Shown piece by piece: positions 34,968 to 46,574 of a stretch of 64,000 bases of DNA. Below the pieces are notes generated by a model that saw nothing but the letters and a program-made list of their open reading frames with translations, made no database searches and was not told where the DNA came from. Source of the stretch: Prosapia bicincta (lineage: Eukaryota; Arthropoda; Insecta; Hemiptera; Cercopidae); assembly GCA_036971475.1 (NCBI GenBank), contig JBAIZL010000002.1, positions 166,959,714 to 167,023,713 on the forward strand, given 5' to 3'. The position numbers were made by a program, and so were the translations under genes. Numbering within the stretch: position 1 is the first letter of the stretch; every line of letters begins with the position of its first letter.

Positions 34968-35911
34968 CTATCAACACAATTAATATCATTAATTTTTAAT
35001 AATTTGACATTTATAATTAAAGTTTAGCATTATTCATAACTAAATACTAGGCCAATATATCCAGGATCCCTTGAATTAATCTATAATAAAGTAAATCAAG
35101 TTAACAACAATGAATAGCTAAACGCTAAAAAATACTGTGCAGTTTTCTTTAATTTACACTAGCTTCTCTTACTGTAAATTACAACCGTCTTGTCATAGAA
35201 CCAGTGACAATAACAAAGTGGAAATAAAAATATAAATACCAAGGTAGATGTTATGAAAGAAATCAAATGGGGCTCTGGAAGTAGTTACTTATTTTGCAAA
35301 GGCAACATCAACAGTAAAAAAAGACAATGAAGAAAACTAATTTTACAAGAGGGGACCAGGATATTACAAACTGGATTTAAAGCAGTATCTAATGGGAACA
35401 AGAGAAAGAAAATAAACTTGTTCAAACAATAATACATCAGAGTCTCTAAAGTTTGACCAGTCAACACAGCCAGCATTTGGCACATCAATTTCCAAACATA
35501 ACAAGATAATTTTGGTAAAATAAGTCAAACTCCATAAAAATTATATTTACTGAATTTATTGAAACACAAATACAAAACATTGAATGTAGTTGAAAGTCCT
35601 AAAATAATTTTTAAAACTATAAAATGGGGCAACAAATTTATGAGTCAGCTTTATTTCATGCTGTTAGACATGCTATAAGTTTAATAATAAATAGTATATA
35701 AATAAAATCAAAATAAAATTGATGGATTAACAATTAAACAAGAAAAGTGACAGAAAATTGATGAAAACTGGTAGCTATCTTTTAGTTGAAAGTGCTTTCT
35801 TTAAAGGAGACAGTTCTTTGAGGAACATACTAAACATAATTCTATTTCAGAAAATTTTATCAACAAAAATTATGATTGTCGGTATATCTGAACAAAATCT
35901 AAAATATTGTA

Positions 35912-37123
35912 CCATTCTGTTAAAAAATACGGTGAATAACTTTAAAAAGTAATCAACTTACATCAAATTCGATTTAATCTCCTTCAAAGAACTGTCCTTG
36001 GCTGGCAATCCACTTATACCGACTTTGAATCCATGACAGGAAACATTTCTGGAAGGCTTCTTTCGGAAGGGTGTTTACCAGCTTGGTTGTGGCTTTCTCA
36101 ATGTCAAAACGTTTTCCTTTAAGCACAGTTTTAATTTTTGGGAAGAACCAGAAGTCGCATGCTGCTAAATCGGGTAAGTATGCAGACAAGAACACTTTTT
36201 TTTGGCTAAAAACTCGCAAATGAGAAGCGAGGTGTGATACGGCGCATTGTGATGAAGAAAGCCGTTCGCCCATTTTTCTGGTCTCTTTCTTCGTATGTAA
36301 TTCTGCAAACATTGCAGTAAACCCTTATAAAATTCACAGTTGTTCCCTTCGAATAAACTCTGATCGCACTAGGTTCTTACTATAAAAAAAAACAATAAGG
36401 ATGACCTTGATGTTCGAATTTAACTGATGTGCCTTTTTAGGGCGAGGAGTTGCACTGGTTTTCCATTGGGAACTCTGTGTTTTACTATCATGGTCATATC
36501 CATAGACCCAACTTTTACCTCCAATTACAATTTTGGCCATGAGGTCCAGACCTGCTTCAAGACGATCCTTCAATTCTGGGCAGACTGACGCAAGATTTTC
36601 CTTCTGTTCATCACTCAAAAGACTAAGAACAAATTTTGCAAATTATCGGTTAAAATGCTTGGAACAGAGTCTTATAAGATGTTAAGATCTTCCAATAGCT
36701 TTCAAATAGTCATTAGCCTGTTTGAACGAACAATTGTTTTTACTTTTTCCAGATTCTCAACTGTATTTTAAGTTAATGGATATTCCGAACTCTGCTTGCC
36801 TTTAACGGACTCATTTCCGCTTTTAAATCGGTCATACCACTTGTACATCCTATTATCACAGATTTTAACATTTTTAAGCTTCTTTGACATTCTTTTGCAC
36901 TTTAAAACAAAACTTAATACTAATGCATTGTTCAAAATCCATGATGCGCGACAGACACGATAAACACGACCTCACTCTAGCAGCTCTCAGTCATCTGACA
37001 AGCTCCAGCTTGTTGCTGTATGTCTCAATAGATCAAGATACTAGACAAATTACATCATATGTATGTAGCATCAGCAGTTATCGCTATAAAATTTCATTCA
37101 CTGTATTTTTTGATCACTCCTCA
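35912..37123 (-). mobile_element. mariner transposon inside the Keap1 intron
   Basis: Seen: a mariner transposase remnant (35974-36942) between imperfect terminal inverted repeats. Reading inward, the left end has AAAAAATACGGTGAAT (from about 35922) and the right end AAAAAATACAGTGAATG (to about 37111), with outer parts that are more diverged (the right end opens TGAGGAGTGATC). TA dinucleotides flank the ends (about 35910 and 37124), as mariners duplicate TA. The transposase lies in the same orientation as Keap1. The exact left boundary is uncertain by a few bases. Confidence 0.8.
35974..36942 (-). pseudogene. mariner transposase, catalytic residues lost
   Basis: mariner transposases use a D,D34D catalytic triad. 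Seen: start MDFEQCISIKFCFK at 36942, then WYDRFKSGNESVKG, SVPSILTDNL, and after a frame change DEQKENLASVCPELKDRLEA and GGKSWVYGYDHDSKTQSSQW. The motif is normally G-D-E-S-W, so the first catalytic Asp and the next Glu are both changed. Near 36260 the frame reads GFLHHNAPYHTS, where relatives have H-H-D-N-A-P: the second catalytic Asp codon is deleted exactly. YLPDLAACDFWFFPKIK keeps the third Asp, and the protein ends in the usual G-Q-F-F-E-G-D before TAA/TAG-type termination at 35974. At least two frameshifts and several stops are present. Confidence 0.88.
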
Positions 37124-37367
37124 TATAGTCTTATCTGAGAACAAAGATCAATTTTCATCTCCCATACTCTTATAATATCAACACATTCCTCCACGTTAAT
37201 GCCTTTTGAAAGGAGTCTGAAAACTGTGGAGTGAAATATTCATTTACTGTGGCAATATTGCAGCCCTCTTAACTAAGTACAATTTTAAAGGCAAATATAG
37301 AATATGACATGCTTAAACAAACTGTACCTTCAGAATATCTAAATAAATAGATTTTAACTACAATTAC

Positions 37368-37532
37368 CTGTAACATCGTTGCCGCTGGTAAGATCTGACA
37401 AACAGTAAGTTCAGTTACTCTTATTTGTCCTGTATACATAAAATATATAAGTTTAGCCATTGCAGTTGGTGGAATTCCTACTAGTTTCACTCTCGCCATC
37501 TCGCACTCCTTGAGACCACTTGTGAACATTGC
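37368..37532 (-). CDS. Keap1: Keap1 exon encoding the end of the BTB domain
   Basis: Seen: a 165-base exon with acceptor TTTTCCAG and donor GTAATT, phase 0 at both ends, encoding 55 residues: AMFTSGLKECEMARVKL, then YFMYTGQIRVTELTVCQILP and AATMLQ. These match the second half of the Keap1 BTB domain, the Cul3-binding and dimerisation part. MFTSGLKE and YFMYTGQIRVTE are near-invariant in Keap1 orthologues. It joins the 34818-34967 exon in frame (ATMLQ-VTNVIEACC). The preceding exon should end in the conserved L-A-A-A-S-P-Y-F-K region; I did not find it to the right. No stop or frame damage is seen, so the exon looks functional. Confidence 0.9.
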
Positions 37533-38654
37533 CTGGAAAATTTTTCACCATAACTGGTTAATTTGGATATTTTATCAACTGCACAAATAAGTTTACCCAA
37601 CTAAGTATAAAATTGACCAAAAAAACATATGTTTTTTTGTCTGTATTTCATTATCCATATAATTTGTTCCTACACAGAATACACTGTTATTCTTACCGCT
37701 AAAGAATTTCATACACGCTTTATTTAATAAAGATAATTACTAATTAAAATGTGTGAGGATTTTATTGTTGGTCACAAAATACACAACTGATTTCTGTAAT
37801 AGATATGCGGAGATACAGTAGTTATTGTCTAGTTAGACGTCATTCAATTTGAAAAAAAAGGTATATACCTGGTGATGCAGATAGTGCTTCAGGATCCAAA
37901 AAAATAACAAAACCTGCTAGGGCCTATTGGATATTAATTTTTTTTTCTGGAAAATAAAGAATTATAAATTTACTTTTGACACACATAAAACCTTATAAAA
38001 TAAAGGTTTTTTTATGCAACTTGATGCACAACTATACCAATTTAAAATTTTGAAAACAGAAAAATATTTCTTTTAAAAATGTACAAAAATCATTTAAAAA
38101 CTAATTTTTAAAAATAAAACATAATATTATCCTGGACTACAGTAGAATATAACTACAAATTATGCAGTTGGGAGATTTAGTTAGAAAAAAACAATTTTTT
38201 TTAAAAGTAATAAATAAATTTTGCTAAGAAACCAGTTTGTGAAAATTGAAGTGGCCTCCACTTTTAGTATAAGTTTCTGCATCACTGTACAAAAAAACGA
38301 GGCCATGTTTATGAATTTCAACTGTTTAACTCATGCATTAGTAAACATTTTTTTAAAAACCAATTCTATCTTAACCGGATATTTTGTAACTATGTTCTAG
38401 GGCAGAGATGTCCAACTAAAAATGATAGGGTGTTGCAACTCAATTTTTGAGCAAAGGTCCAGGCCTCGCCAATAATTCGGGAGGGAAGTCAATTCGTCTC
38501 AAAAATATAAAAATAAGCAAATTTTTTAATTATTTTAATGGAAGTCAAACATATTTTTTGCTATCTGACACTATAGGTCTAGCTAGGGATAAAACTATTA
38601 ATTTAACACGTTGTCTGCGGAGGGAGCCTATCAGCTTCCGAGTGGGGGCTTCTC
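37533..38654. other. Probable Keap1 intron, AT-rich, with possible transposon ends
   Basis: No exon recognised. CAGAGATGTCCAACT at about 38402 and TTAACACGTTGTCTGCG at about 38600 resemble ends of hAT and piggyBac elements, but neither has a partner terminus in view. Confidence 0.45.
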
Positions 38655-40693
38655 GGGGGCCATATTGGATCGTCTAGACTAGGACGATCATCAGTTTACC
38701 AATTGGTTTTGTTAGAATCAGCTATTCAAGATGCCTTTCTCTTGCGTCAAACACTCGTTGCTGTTTTCCTTGACCCTGAGAAGGCATATGATATGACATG
38801 GAAAAGAGAAATTCTGAACACACTGAAATCATGAGGGATACAAGGGATTATCATAGCATTTATCACTAACTTTCTTTCTAACATATCTTTTCGCTTTCGT
38901 CTTGGAGGCACATATTCAAATAGTTACAGAGAGGAGAATGGTGTTCCGCAGGGCAGCGTGGTGAGCGTCACGCCATTTGCCGTTGCCATAAATAGTATCA
39001 CCAGTAATATACGATCTCAGGTTCCCTTTTTGTGGATGTCTTTTGTATACATGTGCCTGCTCGTAGGCTCGTAGTATGGCATCTGCGGAAAGATTTTTGC
39101 AGTCAGCAAAACTCTGCTTCGAAGACCCATTGTGTAGCATTTAGTCGTCGTAGGCAACACCAGGAGCCGATCCTTTATCTTGATGGGATTCAGCTTCAGA
39201 CCACGGAGAGTGTTCGATTTTTGGGTCTTTTATTTGATAAAAGACTCTCATGGAGTCCACATGTTCGTGACTTGAAGGTGAGATGCAGCAAGAAATTGGA
39301 TATGTTAAGTGTTCTTAGCAGTACAAGTTGGGGAGCTGACAGAACTAGTATGCTTCGGTTTTTATCGCGCAGTCGTTAGATCGCGCATAGATTATGGTTG
39401 TCAAGTCTACTCATCTGCACGACCTACAGTTCTGAAAACTCTTGTTACCATCCACCACTCTGGACTTAGACTTGCTTCTTGTACATTTAGAACCAGCCCA
39501 ATCCCTATTCTTCTTGTCGAAGCTGGGGATCCTGCCCTTTCTAGACGACGTCAGATGCTACAAATATCTTACGTTTCTCTTCTACGAAGTAAACCTAACC
39601 ACCCGGCATTTGAAATAGTCTTTAATAACATGCTAAATAAAGTGTACTATACACCTCAATGTTCGACCGCTCCATTCGGCATACGAACGTTAAGAATAAT
39701 GGATGACCTTGAGTTGCAACTTCCCACTATATTTGAACGACAAATGTGCTATCTACCTCCATGTATAATAAAAACGCCGCACTTCGATTTCTCATTGTCC
39801 AGTTATATAAAACACGATACTCCTGTTGTGTCCTACCACCACGAATTTTTATCCATTTATAAATCTCACCAACACAGTGAAATTATTTTCACTGATGGAT
39901 TTAAACTGGGCAATGGCGTTGGGTGTGCGTTTTATGGATTTGGATGTACCTACACGTACGGATTACGCTCAGCTTGCAGTGTTTTCACGGCAGAACGTTT
40001 TGCCATCTTAAAAACATTAACTGATATTCGATCTCGATCTTATCACTATCTTTTGTGTTCTGATTCTAAAAGTGCTCTTCAGGCTCTTCAGGATGTTTTC
40101 TCCGTCAACCCTTTAGTTAGGGACATTTTGTGTGCTGTACAAAGGCTTCAATTGGGGGGGGGGGGTAACGTTCTGTTGGGTTCCTGGACACTGCGGAATA
40201 CTCGGAAAAACAAAAACGGATGAAGCGGCTAAGAATGCAAACACGTTTGGTGCCCATTACTGAACGAGTTATGTCATTGTGGGATCTGATTATGAGTGTT
40301 TTTCCAAACATTTAATGCTCGCGGCTTGGAATGACGAGGTGCATACCTTGATTCAGAATAAGCTGAGGGAAATTAAAGATACCGTCCGTCCATAGGGGTC
40401 TTCAATTTGTTCAAAACGTAGGAAGGAAGTGGTGGTTACACGCCTTCGCGTTGGCCACTCTTTTGCAACTCATGGATATTTGATGCGTCGTGAAGATCCG
40501 CCAATATGGCAATACTGCGGTGGTATCTTCACAATTCAACATATTTTAGTAGATTGTGTTAGTGTAAGCATTATTCGTGTTTTTTTTTTTAAATTTAAAA
40601 GACAGTTAAAAGGTGGTGCTAAGGGACGATGCTTCGGCCATTGACCGAGTCATCGATTTCTTGCACCACTTGAAAATATTTTTAAAAATTTAA
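38655..40693 (+). pseudogene. RT-RNase H polyprotein remnant
   Basis: Seen in shifting frames: GRSSVYQLVLLESAIQDAFL, motif A VFLDPEKAYDMTW, a stop in LNTLKS, then NGVPQGSVVSV (motif B). The YVDD region is damaged: VPFFVDVF stands where Y-V-D-D is expected. The thumb follows (SKTHCVAFSRRR, FLGLLFDKRLSWSPHV, SSTSWGADRTSMLR), then after a frame shift at about 39360 VVRSRIDYGCQVYSSARP. RNase H: FTDGFKLGNGVGCAFY (usually DGSK), CSVFTAERFAIL with its Glu, CSDSKSALQ with its Asp, then a 12-G run (40154-40165) shifts the frame before VTFCWVPGHCGILG and DEAAKNA. The C-terminal region reads VTRLRVGHSFATHGYL and FTIQHILVDC, and the last frame ends DRVIDFLHHLKIF and TAA at 40691. Confidence 0.83.
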
Positions 40694-41090
40694 TATTTAA
40701 AATATTTTTTTTTATTTATACATATTATTCTCTGTGTTTCTTTTATTCATTTAAATTTAATTTATTTTATGTTCTTGTTGTTGTTATTGAAATTTATTTA
40801 TTGGTAAATTGTTACCTATTATTGTTTTACATATTGTTATGGTTATTTAGTGTTTTATGGTTCTTTGTTGTTATTTTGTTATTTAGAGTTTTTTTCTTTT
40901 AATCTTCTATTGTTATAGATTTATTGTTGTTTTGTTTGTTATTTATTGTTATGTTGTTTTTTGTATTTTTTGTTGTATTTAAATTTATTTGGTTTTATTC
41001 AAAATATTGCGTTCCCTGTTGGATCTCGTTTGCGGATGATAACCACAATTGGTTTTTCGCCAGGAAAAAAAGAAAAAAAAAGAAACAGGC
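38655..41090 (+). mobile_element. LINE with RT and RNase H (I-group-like), 5'-truncated
   Basis: Seen: RT, RNase H and a C-terminal Cys-type region on the plus strand, then a T-rich 3' UTR and a terminal A-rich run (AAAAAAAGAAAAAAAAAG near 41067-41085). The 5' boundary near 38655 is abrupt, within the RT fingers. The family differs clearly in sequence from the LINE at 1-3938. It lies in the presumed upstream intron of Keap1, on the opposite strand. Confidence 0.82.
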
Positions 41091-41357
41091 ATACTTTTAT
41101 TCAGAAATTCCGCCAGGGCACCGCCCCACGGGCGTTAAAATCCCCCTTAACACTCAATTTTCTATACTCCATTTACCTTACGTGATTCAATCAGATGAAA
41201 ACCACCTGTAACCGTCACTTTTAAACACATTTAAACAGCTGATAGTAATTGATTGTTATTTATCTTTCTAGGTTAGTTTACGTTACAAGCAGAAGTTTTT
41301 CCTTCCCTAAGTTTTCAAGACAATAAACAGTAAGTTGATATATTTAATGGGAGCTAA

Positions 41358-42310
41358 TCTATACTATTATATAAATATCTAATGGAGTCTGGCGTGTATT
41401 ACTCAATCACGTAGAAAATACCGGACCCATTGAGATAAAATTTGGTATTTATTTCTTGTTTCGATTTTAGCGAAAAAAATTATACCGGGCGACGCTGAAA
41501 GCCACCAGAGATGTGAAAAGACAATATGAAAACTATCACCCACGCCCCAAAAATTTACAATTTTTTGAAAAATGTAATTCCCCCCAACGTGGTTCTAATA
41601 GTGCTGGTAAAAATGCACACAGCCCACCCGCAATACAATGGATATAAAATGAATTTTAAAAAATGCCCTGAAGCTATATTGACAAAAAGTGTTTGTTATT
41701 GCCACGGAAGGTTAGTTTTATATGCGTATGAAGTATCCAGTCAGGATAGATTTGGTAGTTATTTTATACGTTTAACTAAATTTACCCTACACATGTAAGG
41801 CTAGAAAAGAGATCACGTGACGAAATATTACTCCGCCGATGTAGACGTTTAATTAGGTAATGTTGTATAAAATTACGACCAAATATCCAGACTGGACATT
41901 TTACAGGTATATTTTAATATAGGTATATAATATTGTATAAAATTATAAATAAATCTATCGTAACTGGATACTTTATATGTAGGACTATATTTAATTATAT
42001 GTATACGTAGTACGGCGCGCCTTGATACGCGGACGTAGTACTACTTATTACACCGCAAAACATTTTTTACCCAACTATAAATTAATAAAAGTTTTATTTA
42101 TTTCGCTGATAGAGAGTTTTCATTATTTTTTCTTGTGCCTGATGTCCAATATAATTTTCCCCTTGTCTAACACGTTGGAACGGGAGATAAATACCTGAAA
42201 TTTTAATGGACATTCTTAGAGTCCATGGTTTTCACATAAGCCTATTTTTACATAGAAATTCCCAGGGTACTGGGAAACAGGGTACTGCCCCACTGGCTTT
42301 GGACACTTCC
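41358..42310 (+). mobile_element. Helitron-like 5' end followed by related sequence and minisatellite units
   Basis: Seen: A followed by TCTATACTATTATATAAATA and CTAATGGAGTCT, homologous to 31913-32000. The minisatellite known from 34 kb appears inside (41725-41990). Farther on, GAAATTTTAATGGACATTCTTAG near 42200 matches the second part of the 31.9-kb fragment. No hairpin-plus-CTRR 3' end was identified, so the right limit is a guess. The element is non-coding as far as can be seen. Confidence 0.5.
41725..41990. repeat. Second copy of the palindromic minisatellite unit
   Basis: Seen: one direct unit at 41725-41765 (GAAGTATCCAGTCAGGATAG) and two inverted units at about 41869-41985 (ACCAAATATCCAGACTGGA and AAATCTATCGTAACTGGATA), each followed by the GTATATTTTAATATAGGTAT-type filler. 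The order, direct then inverted, is the same as at 34001-34465. Confidence 0.75.
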
Positions 42311-42755
42311 TCAACCTACGTTTAAAACTATAGTGAGGTATACATATTGGGATTTAATTTCAGTAAATTAAATTTAACACAAATATAAATACAAATAAAA
42401 TAAATAAAATTTTCGTCAACCCCTTACGAAGGTCGTGTAATCTGCTAAATAAGCATTCAATGTATTTGAATAAACGTCGAAAATATATATTTATTGACGT
42501 TATATTTTCTATTACTTTTAGAAGTGACGTATTTACGCCGTTTTTGACTTCTATTTCTAGAGAAAAATAAGTAGAAACTAAAAATTACTTACTAAATATT
42601 ACATTTTAAAAACCTTTTGTTTCATATACCAATGTCTAGAAGGTAACTCAGCAGAGGCCATAAGGTAGTTTGGCCGTAGGGCGGCTTCAGTGAGAGTGTG
42701 TTGAGGGATCTTCTGCAGAACTTCCGATTGTAGTTTGATTTTGTTAAATATGTAC

Positions 42756-42758
<3 letters not shown>

Positions 42759-42811
<53 letters not shown>

Positions 42812-42943
42812 AACTAAGTCAAAATACAAATACAAGAATTATAACAGAATTTCCAATTAAAATTGAATTGTAAACTCAATTATAGTTCTTGTATTTGTAT
42901 TTTGACTTAGTTCTTTATTAATACACCAAAATACATATTGCGA

Positions 42944-42987
<44 letters not shown>
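42759..42987. repeat. Hairpin element inserted within (TA)n
   Basis: Seen: (TA)n at 42759-42808, then AAAGAACTAAGTCAAAATAC and AAATACAAGAA (arm of about 31 bases), a 46-base loop, the exact inverted arm ending GACTTAGTTCTTT at 42916, about 33 bases, then (TA)n at 42951-42987. The AATACAAGAA/TTCTTGTATTTGTATTT block is shared with the Penelope-type tails at 46.2 and 63.9 kb. Confidence 0.75.
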
Positions 42988-42993
<6 letters not shown>

Positions 42994-44954
42994 AGTTGAA
43001 TATTAAAATATTTTGTATATTTAACAGTAATATAAAAATATAATAATAACTATGTAGATAATTAATTAACGTATTAATATTTAAACAAAAATAATGATTA
43101 TTGTGTGTGTTTTTTAGTAACCAAGATATTCAATTGCGGATACGTCGTTTTTAAGCATTCAGTACATTACCTTATATATAGTGAGCAATTAATACAGGAA
43201 TTCAGAACTTTTTATTTATAGAGCGTTTTACCACTTTCTTCCATCGCTCACTTCTGTGTTTATTGGTTTGTTGTAGTAAGGTAAAGATGAGGTATTTGTT
43301 TGTAAAATGTCAGGTTTTTCAATTGGAAACAATATGTTTTTAAATATATGAAAAGTAATACAAAAATTCGTTTTCTCAAATATGGAAACATAAATTTAGA
43401 AACTATATACCCGATAGTTTGTATTTAGTTCATTAAACTATTACAAAACTGGTGAATAAAACATTTCCGTTGCTCTGAATAATGTCCAAATTTCATTTTA
43501 CATCCGACAGTCAGGATTTTGTATTTTCTTAGGCACACATGTAATTGTGAATGAGTATTAAAGCTTTTCTTGGTGAAGGTAGGAAACGTGACTTTCTAGA
43601 CAAACTTATTCCCAAATTTACTATTCTCTATATTACATACAAGTGTTCTTATACTTATGATAAAAGTTGAAGTTTGTGCTCCAATATTAAATCTTTATAC
43701 TGAAAATTGATTACCATGAATGGTTTCATTTTTTGCATTTTTATCCCTTTCACTGGTTTAGACACTGTATTAACAAAATCTAGAATGATGAATGATTCCA
43801 AATATCGACATATAGGTAAGTTTCTATTCCTTCATACGTAAGGAATATTATGCAGAAAACTTATATAGTGTTAACAACACACAATGGGATTAGTATTGAT
43901 AATAGCTAATATATGGTAACCTATGTTAATACCACTTTTCTGTGGTAGTAAGAAATCTTTGTGTCAATAAGGACGGTACATGGTAGATGTGAGCCATTAT
44001 CAATATTATCAACTCTGACCGTTACCTATTAAGTAAGTTATTACTAACTAACGGTCAAAGTTTCCTAGCATCTCCCAAAATGTTCTCTTTAAACAAAAAT
44101 CAGTTGCCTCTGTATCGAAGTGGTTACGTATTAATATGTTCCAATGAGTGTAAGTGTAAAGTAGTAGCTCAGGATGAGGTCTAATCAGATAATATTTGCT
44201 TATATTTGTATTTAACATTATTATAAAACAAAAAGCGATGAAAAAAAATCAACGTTTTTAATTTTCTAGAAAATATGATAGATAAAGTTTACAGTTCTGT
44301 ATATAAAAACGCCTGTATATCCTTGGTCTAATGCAACAAAATATATTTTTTTTTTCATTTTGTTAATAAATTTAAGAAAAACTGAAATTTGACTAATTCA
44401 AACGCCCTGAAATGATACAATTTCAAAATTTTCTAAGGTAAACATAATCATTTTATTTCAAACATGATATAAATAATTTTTTTAATTAAACCTTAATTAG
44501 AAAAAAGATGTATTTAAAAAAATTTAAAAAAATGAATACGCTATATACCAAACAAAGATTTTCTTTAGAGGTGAGTTAAATCCATACTTAATAGTACAAC
44601 AAGTATCCAGTGCATTCATTTTTACATCACTATTAACTTTCCATATCCTATATAAATGGGAAAGATATATTCTCCTGTAAAAAAACAGTGTAATAAATAA
44701 TGTGATCGCATTTAGAATGTCCGTCGCAGCAATAAGAAGGACGCCATGAAACTCAACGCCTCCATGAGTGAAATTTGTAGCCGTCTAATAAAATAACTCA
44801 TTTTCATAGTATTTTCCGTTTATACCACTCTGAGTTTACATTGTTGCAAAGTGATATGCTTTGGGTAGTATTCTTCTTTCCATTGTAAAAACTTGAATAG
44901 AATAGTTTTTGCACAAATATAAATGTAATATTTTTTTAAAGTTTTACGTTTTAC

Positions 44955-45015
<61 letters not shown>

Positions 45016-46190
45016 GTACATCCATATACAAATATATATATATATATACACATACACACTCACTCTATAAAATTAATACTTCACTCGTGAATTTAGCTGA
45101 TCGGGAGAGTGATGTTTTAAATACATGTAGTAGAATTACTACATTAATCTTCCCATTTTATTTCAATAAGTTCTGTTTCAAACAATATTTAAAATTTATT
45201 GTTATGATAATATGGACAATTTGCATTTATATTACAAAATATTGTTTACATATATTTACTCTAATGAGAGACGTAATTTAACTTGTTTAGACAATAAACA
45301 CTAAACAACCTGAAAGTTTGTACGTAAGCATGTATTCAAGGCATTCTGTAAAAAGTGCAACTTTTGTTAAAGAGAAATTTTTAATTAGCGCAATAGACCC
45401 TCATACAAACGAACTCATGAATTCCTTTTATGTTGCCTGATATGAAGGGTATGCCATGTGCTTTTGTGTAACAAATGTTTTTCTTCATATTCAAGTAAAA
45501 GAATAATTAGTTTCAAATACAACTATGTATTTGATACATATGTATTTAAACTTCATGTAATTAAACATATTTATAAACGACAAAAATTAGTTGTGAATTA
45601 AGATATGTGTTGCAAATTTTTAAATTACAAAATATATTTTATTTTTTGAAAGATACTTTGGTTGTTATAAGCAACTGTTTATTCTATGTTCACTGACTAA
45701 ATTATTGGAAATTGTTTGTATTATAACGTATTGTAAATCAAAAACAATTATTTCACATTAATACGAATGATCAGCTACTATTCAGCAGTTACAAATACAT
45801 TTTAATAGTATATGCTCTCTCAACTACAGTGTAGTACAGGAAACTATATTATACCCTTATATATGTTTTAGTACTGTTCCACGTGCCACTTAAAAGGGTT
45901 TGTGTTAAATATTTTGTGTTACGTATCTGTGAAGGGATATTATTGTTATGTTGCGTTAAACCTTGAGGGCAAAGGTATATTTACACATCGAAACCATAAT
46001 TCAGCACCAGTTACTTACACAGATTAACTTACTTAGGCAAAGACTAGCTTTATCTATTTTAGTGTTAAAATTCTGCATATTTTAAACGTTTTCTCTTACA
46101 CACACACACACACACACACAAACAACTCAAGAATTTTATTTTTTATTCTAATTGCATTCTAAAATAGAAATTCTATTCTAGGTCTATTAC
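42988..46190. other. AT-rich stretch with (TA)n at 44959-45014 and (AC)n at 46098-46121
   Basis: No gene recognised on either strand. The 64-codon frame at 45087-45281 shows nothing recognisable. Confidence 0.5.
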
Positions 46191-46207
46191 TCTAAACTAC
46201 TAATTGT

Positions 46208-46370
46208 ATTCTATTATACGGTTCAAAGCTTCTCATCGACAAATAGTACCAGCATCATCTTTAGAAAACAACAGAAATACAAATACAAGAATAATTTATT
46301 GAATTATACAATTCAAAGATTTTCGTTGGGACACAATACCAAAATTTTTACCGATACACAAGAACACATA
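46208..46370 (-). repeat. Two tandem Penelope-type tails
   Basis: Seen on the minus strand: GGTATTGTGTCCCAACGAAA, CTTTGAATTGTATAATTCAA and TTCTTGTATTTGTATTT (46370-46285), followed by a second tail CTAAAGATGATGCTGGTACT, TTTGTCGATGAGAAGC and TTTGAACCGTATAATAG (46268-46205). Both align with the tail at 63916-64000. Tandem tail units are a known Penelope-like arrangement. Confidence 0.7.
46221..46268 (-). ncRNA. Degenerate hammerhead-like motif in a Penelope-type tail
   Basis: UUUUC, CUAAAGA (one core G changed), a GAUGCUGGU...-type hairpin region, GAUGAGAAG in place of CGAAAAG, then CUUUGAAC. Stem I UUC/GAA still pairs. Probably inactive. Confidence 0.3.
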
Positions 46371-46509
46371 TTTTATTAGAGTTTCGAAACGTCCTGTTTT
46401 TATATTTTGCATGTTTGTTTATATTTAAAATTACAGAAATATATATTTTATAGACTCAAAATTATAATTAACGTAACAAAAATTACATGTAGTTATTTTC
46501 TCCTTCTTA

Positions 46510-46513
46510 ACAC

Positions 46514-46571
<58 letters not shown>
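46510..46571. repeat. (AC)n microsatellite
   Basis: About 30 AC units with one CACG interruption near the start. Confidence 0.95.

Positions 46572-46574
<3 letters not shown>

Noticed and set aside
37860..37900. Minus-strand CCTGAAGCACTATCTGCATCACCAG before GTATAT, considered as the missing upstream Keap1 BTB exon end
   Set aside because: The peptide (ALSASP) only faintly recalls the expected LAAASPYFK, and the sequence further upstream does not continue as a BTB domain.
38400..38420. CAGAGATGTCCAACT resembling a hAT terminal repeat
   Set aside because: No matching inverted end or 8-bp duplication was found.
38595..38640. TTAACACGTTGTCTGCG resembling a piggyBac-type end
   Set aside because: No second TTAA-flanked end was found. 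It may simply be flanking sequence of the LINE.
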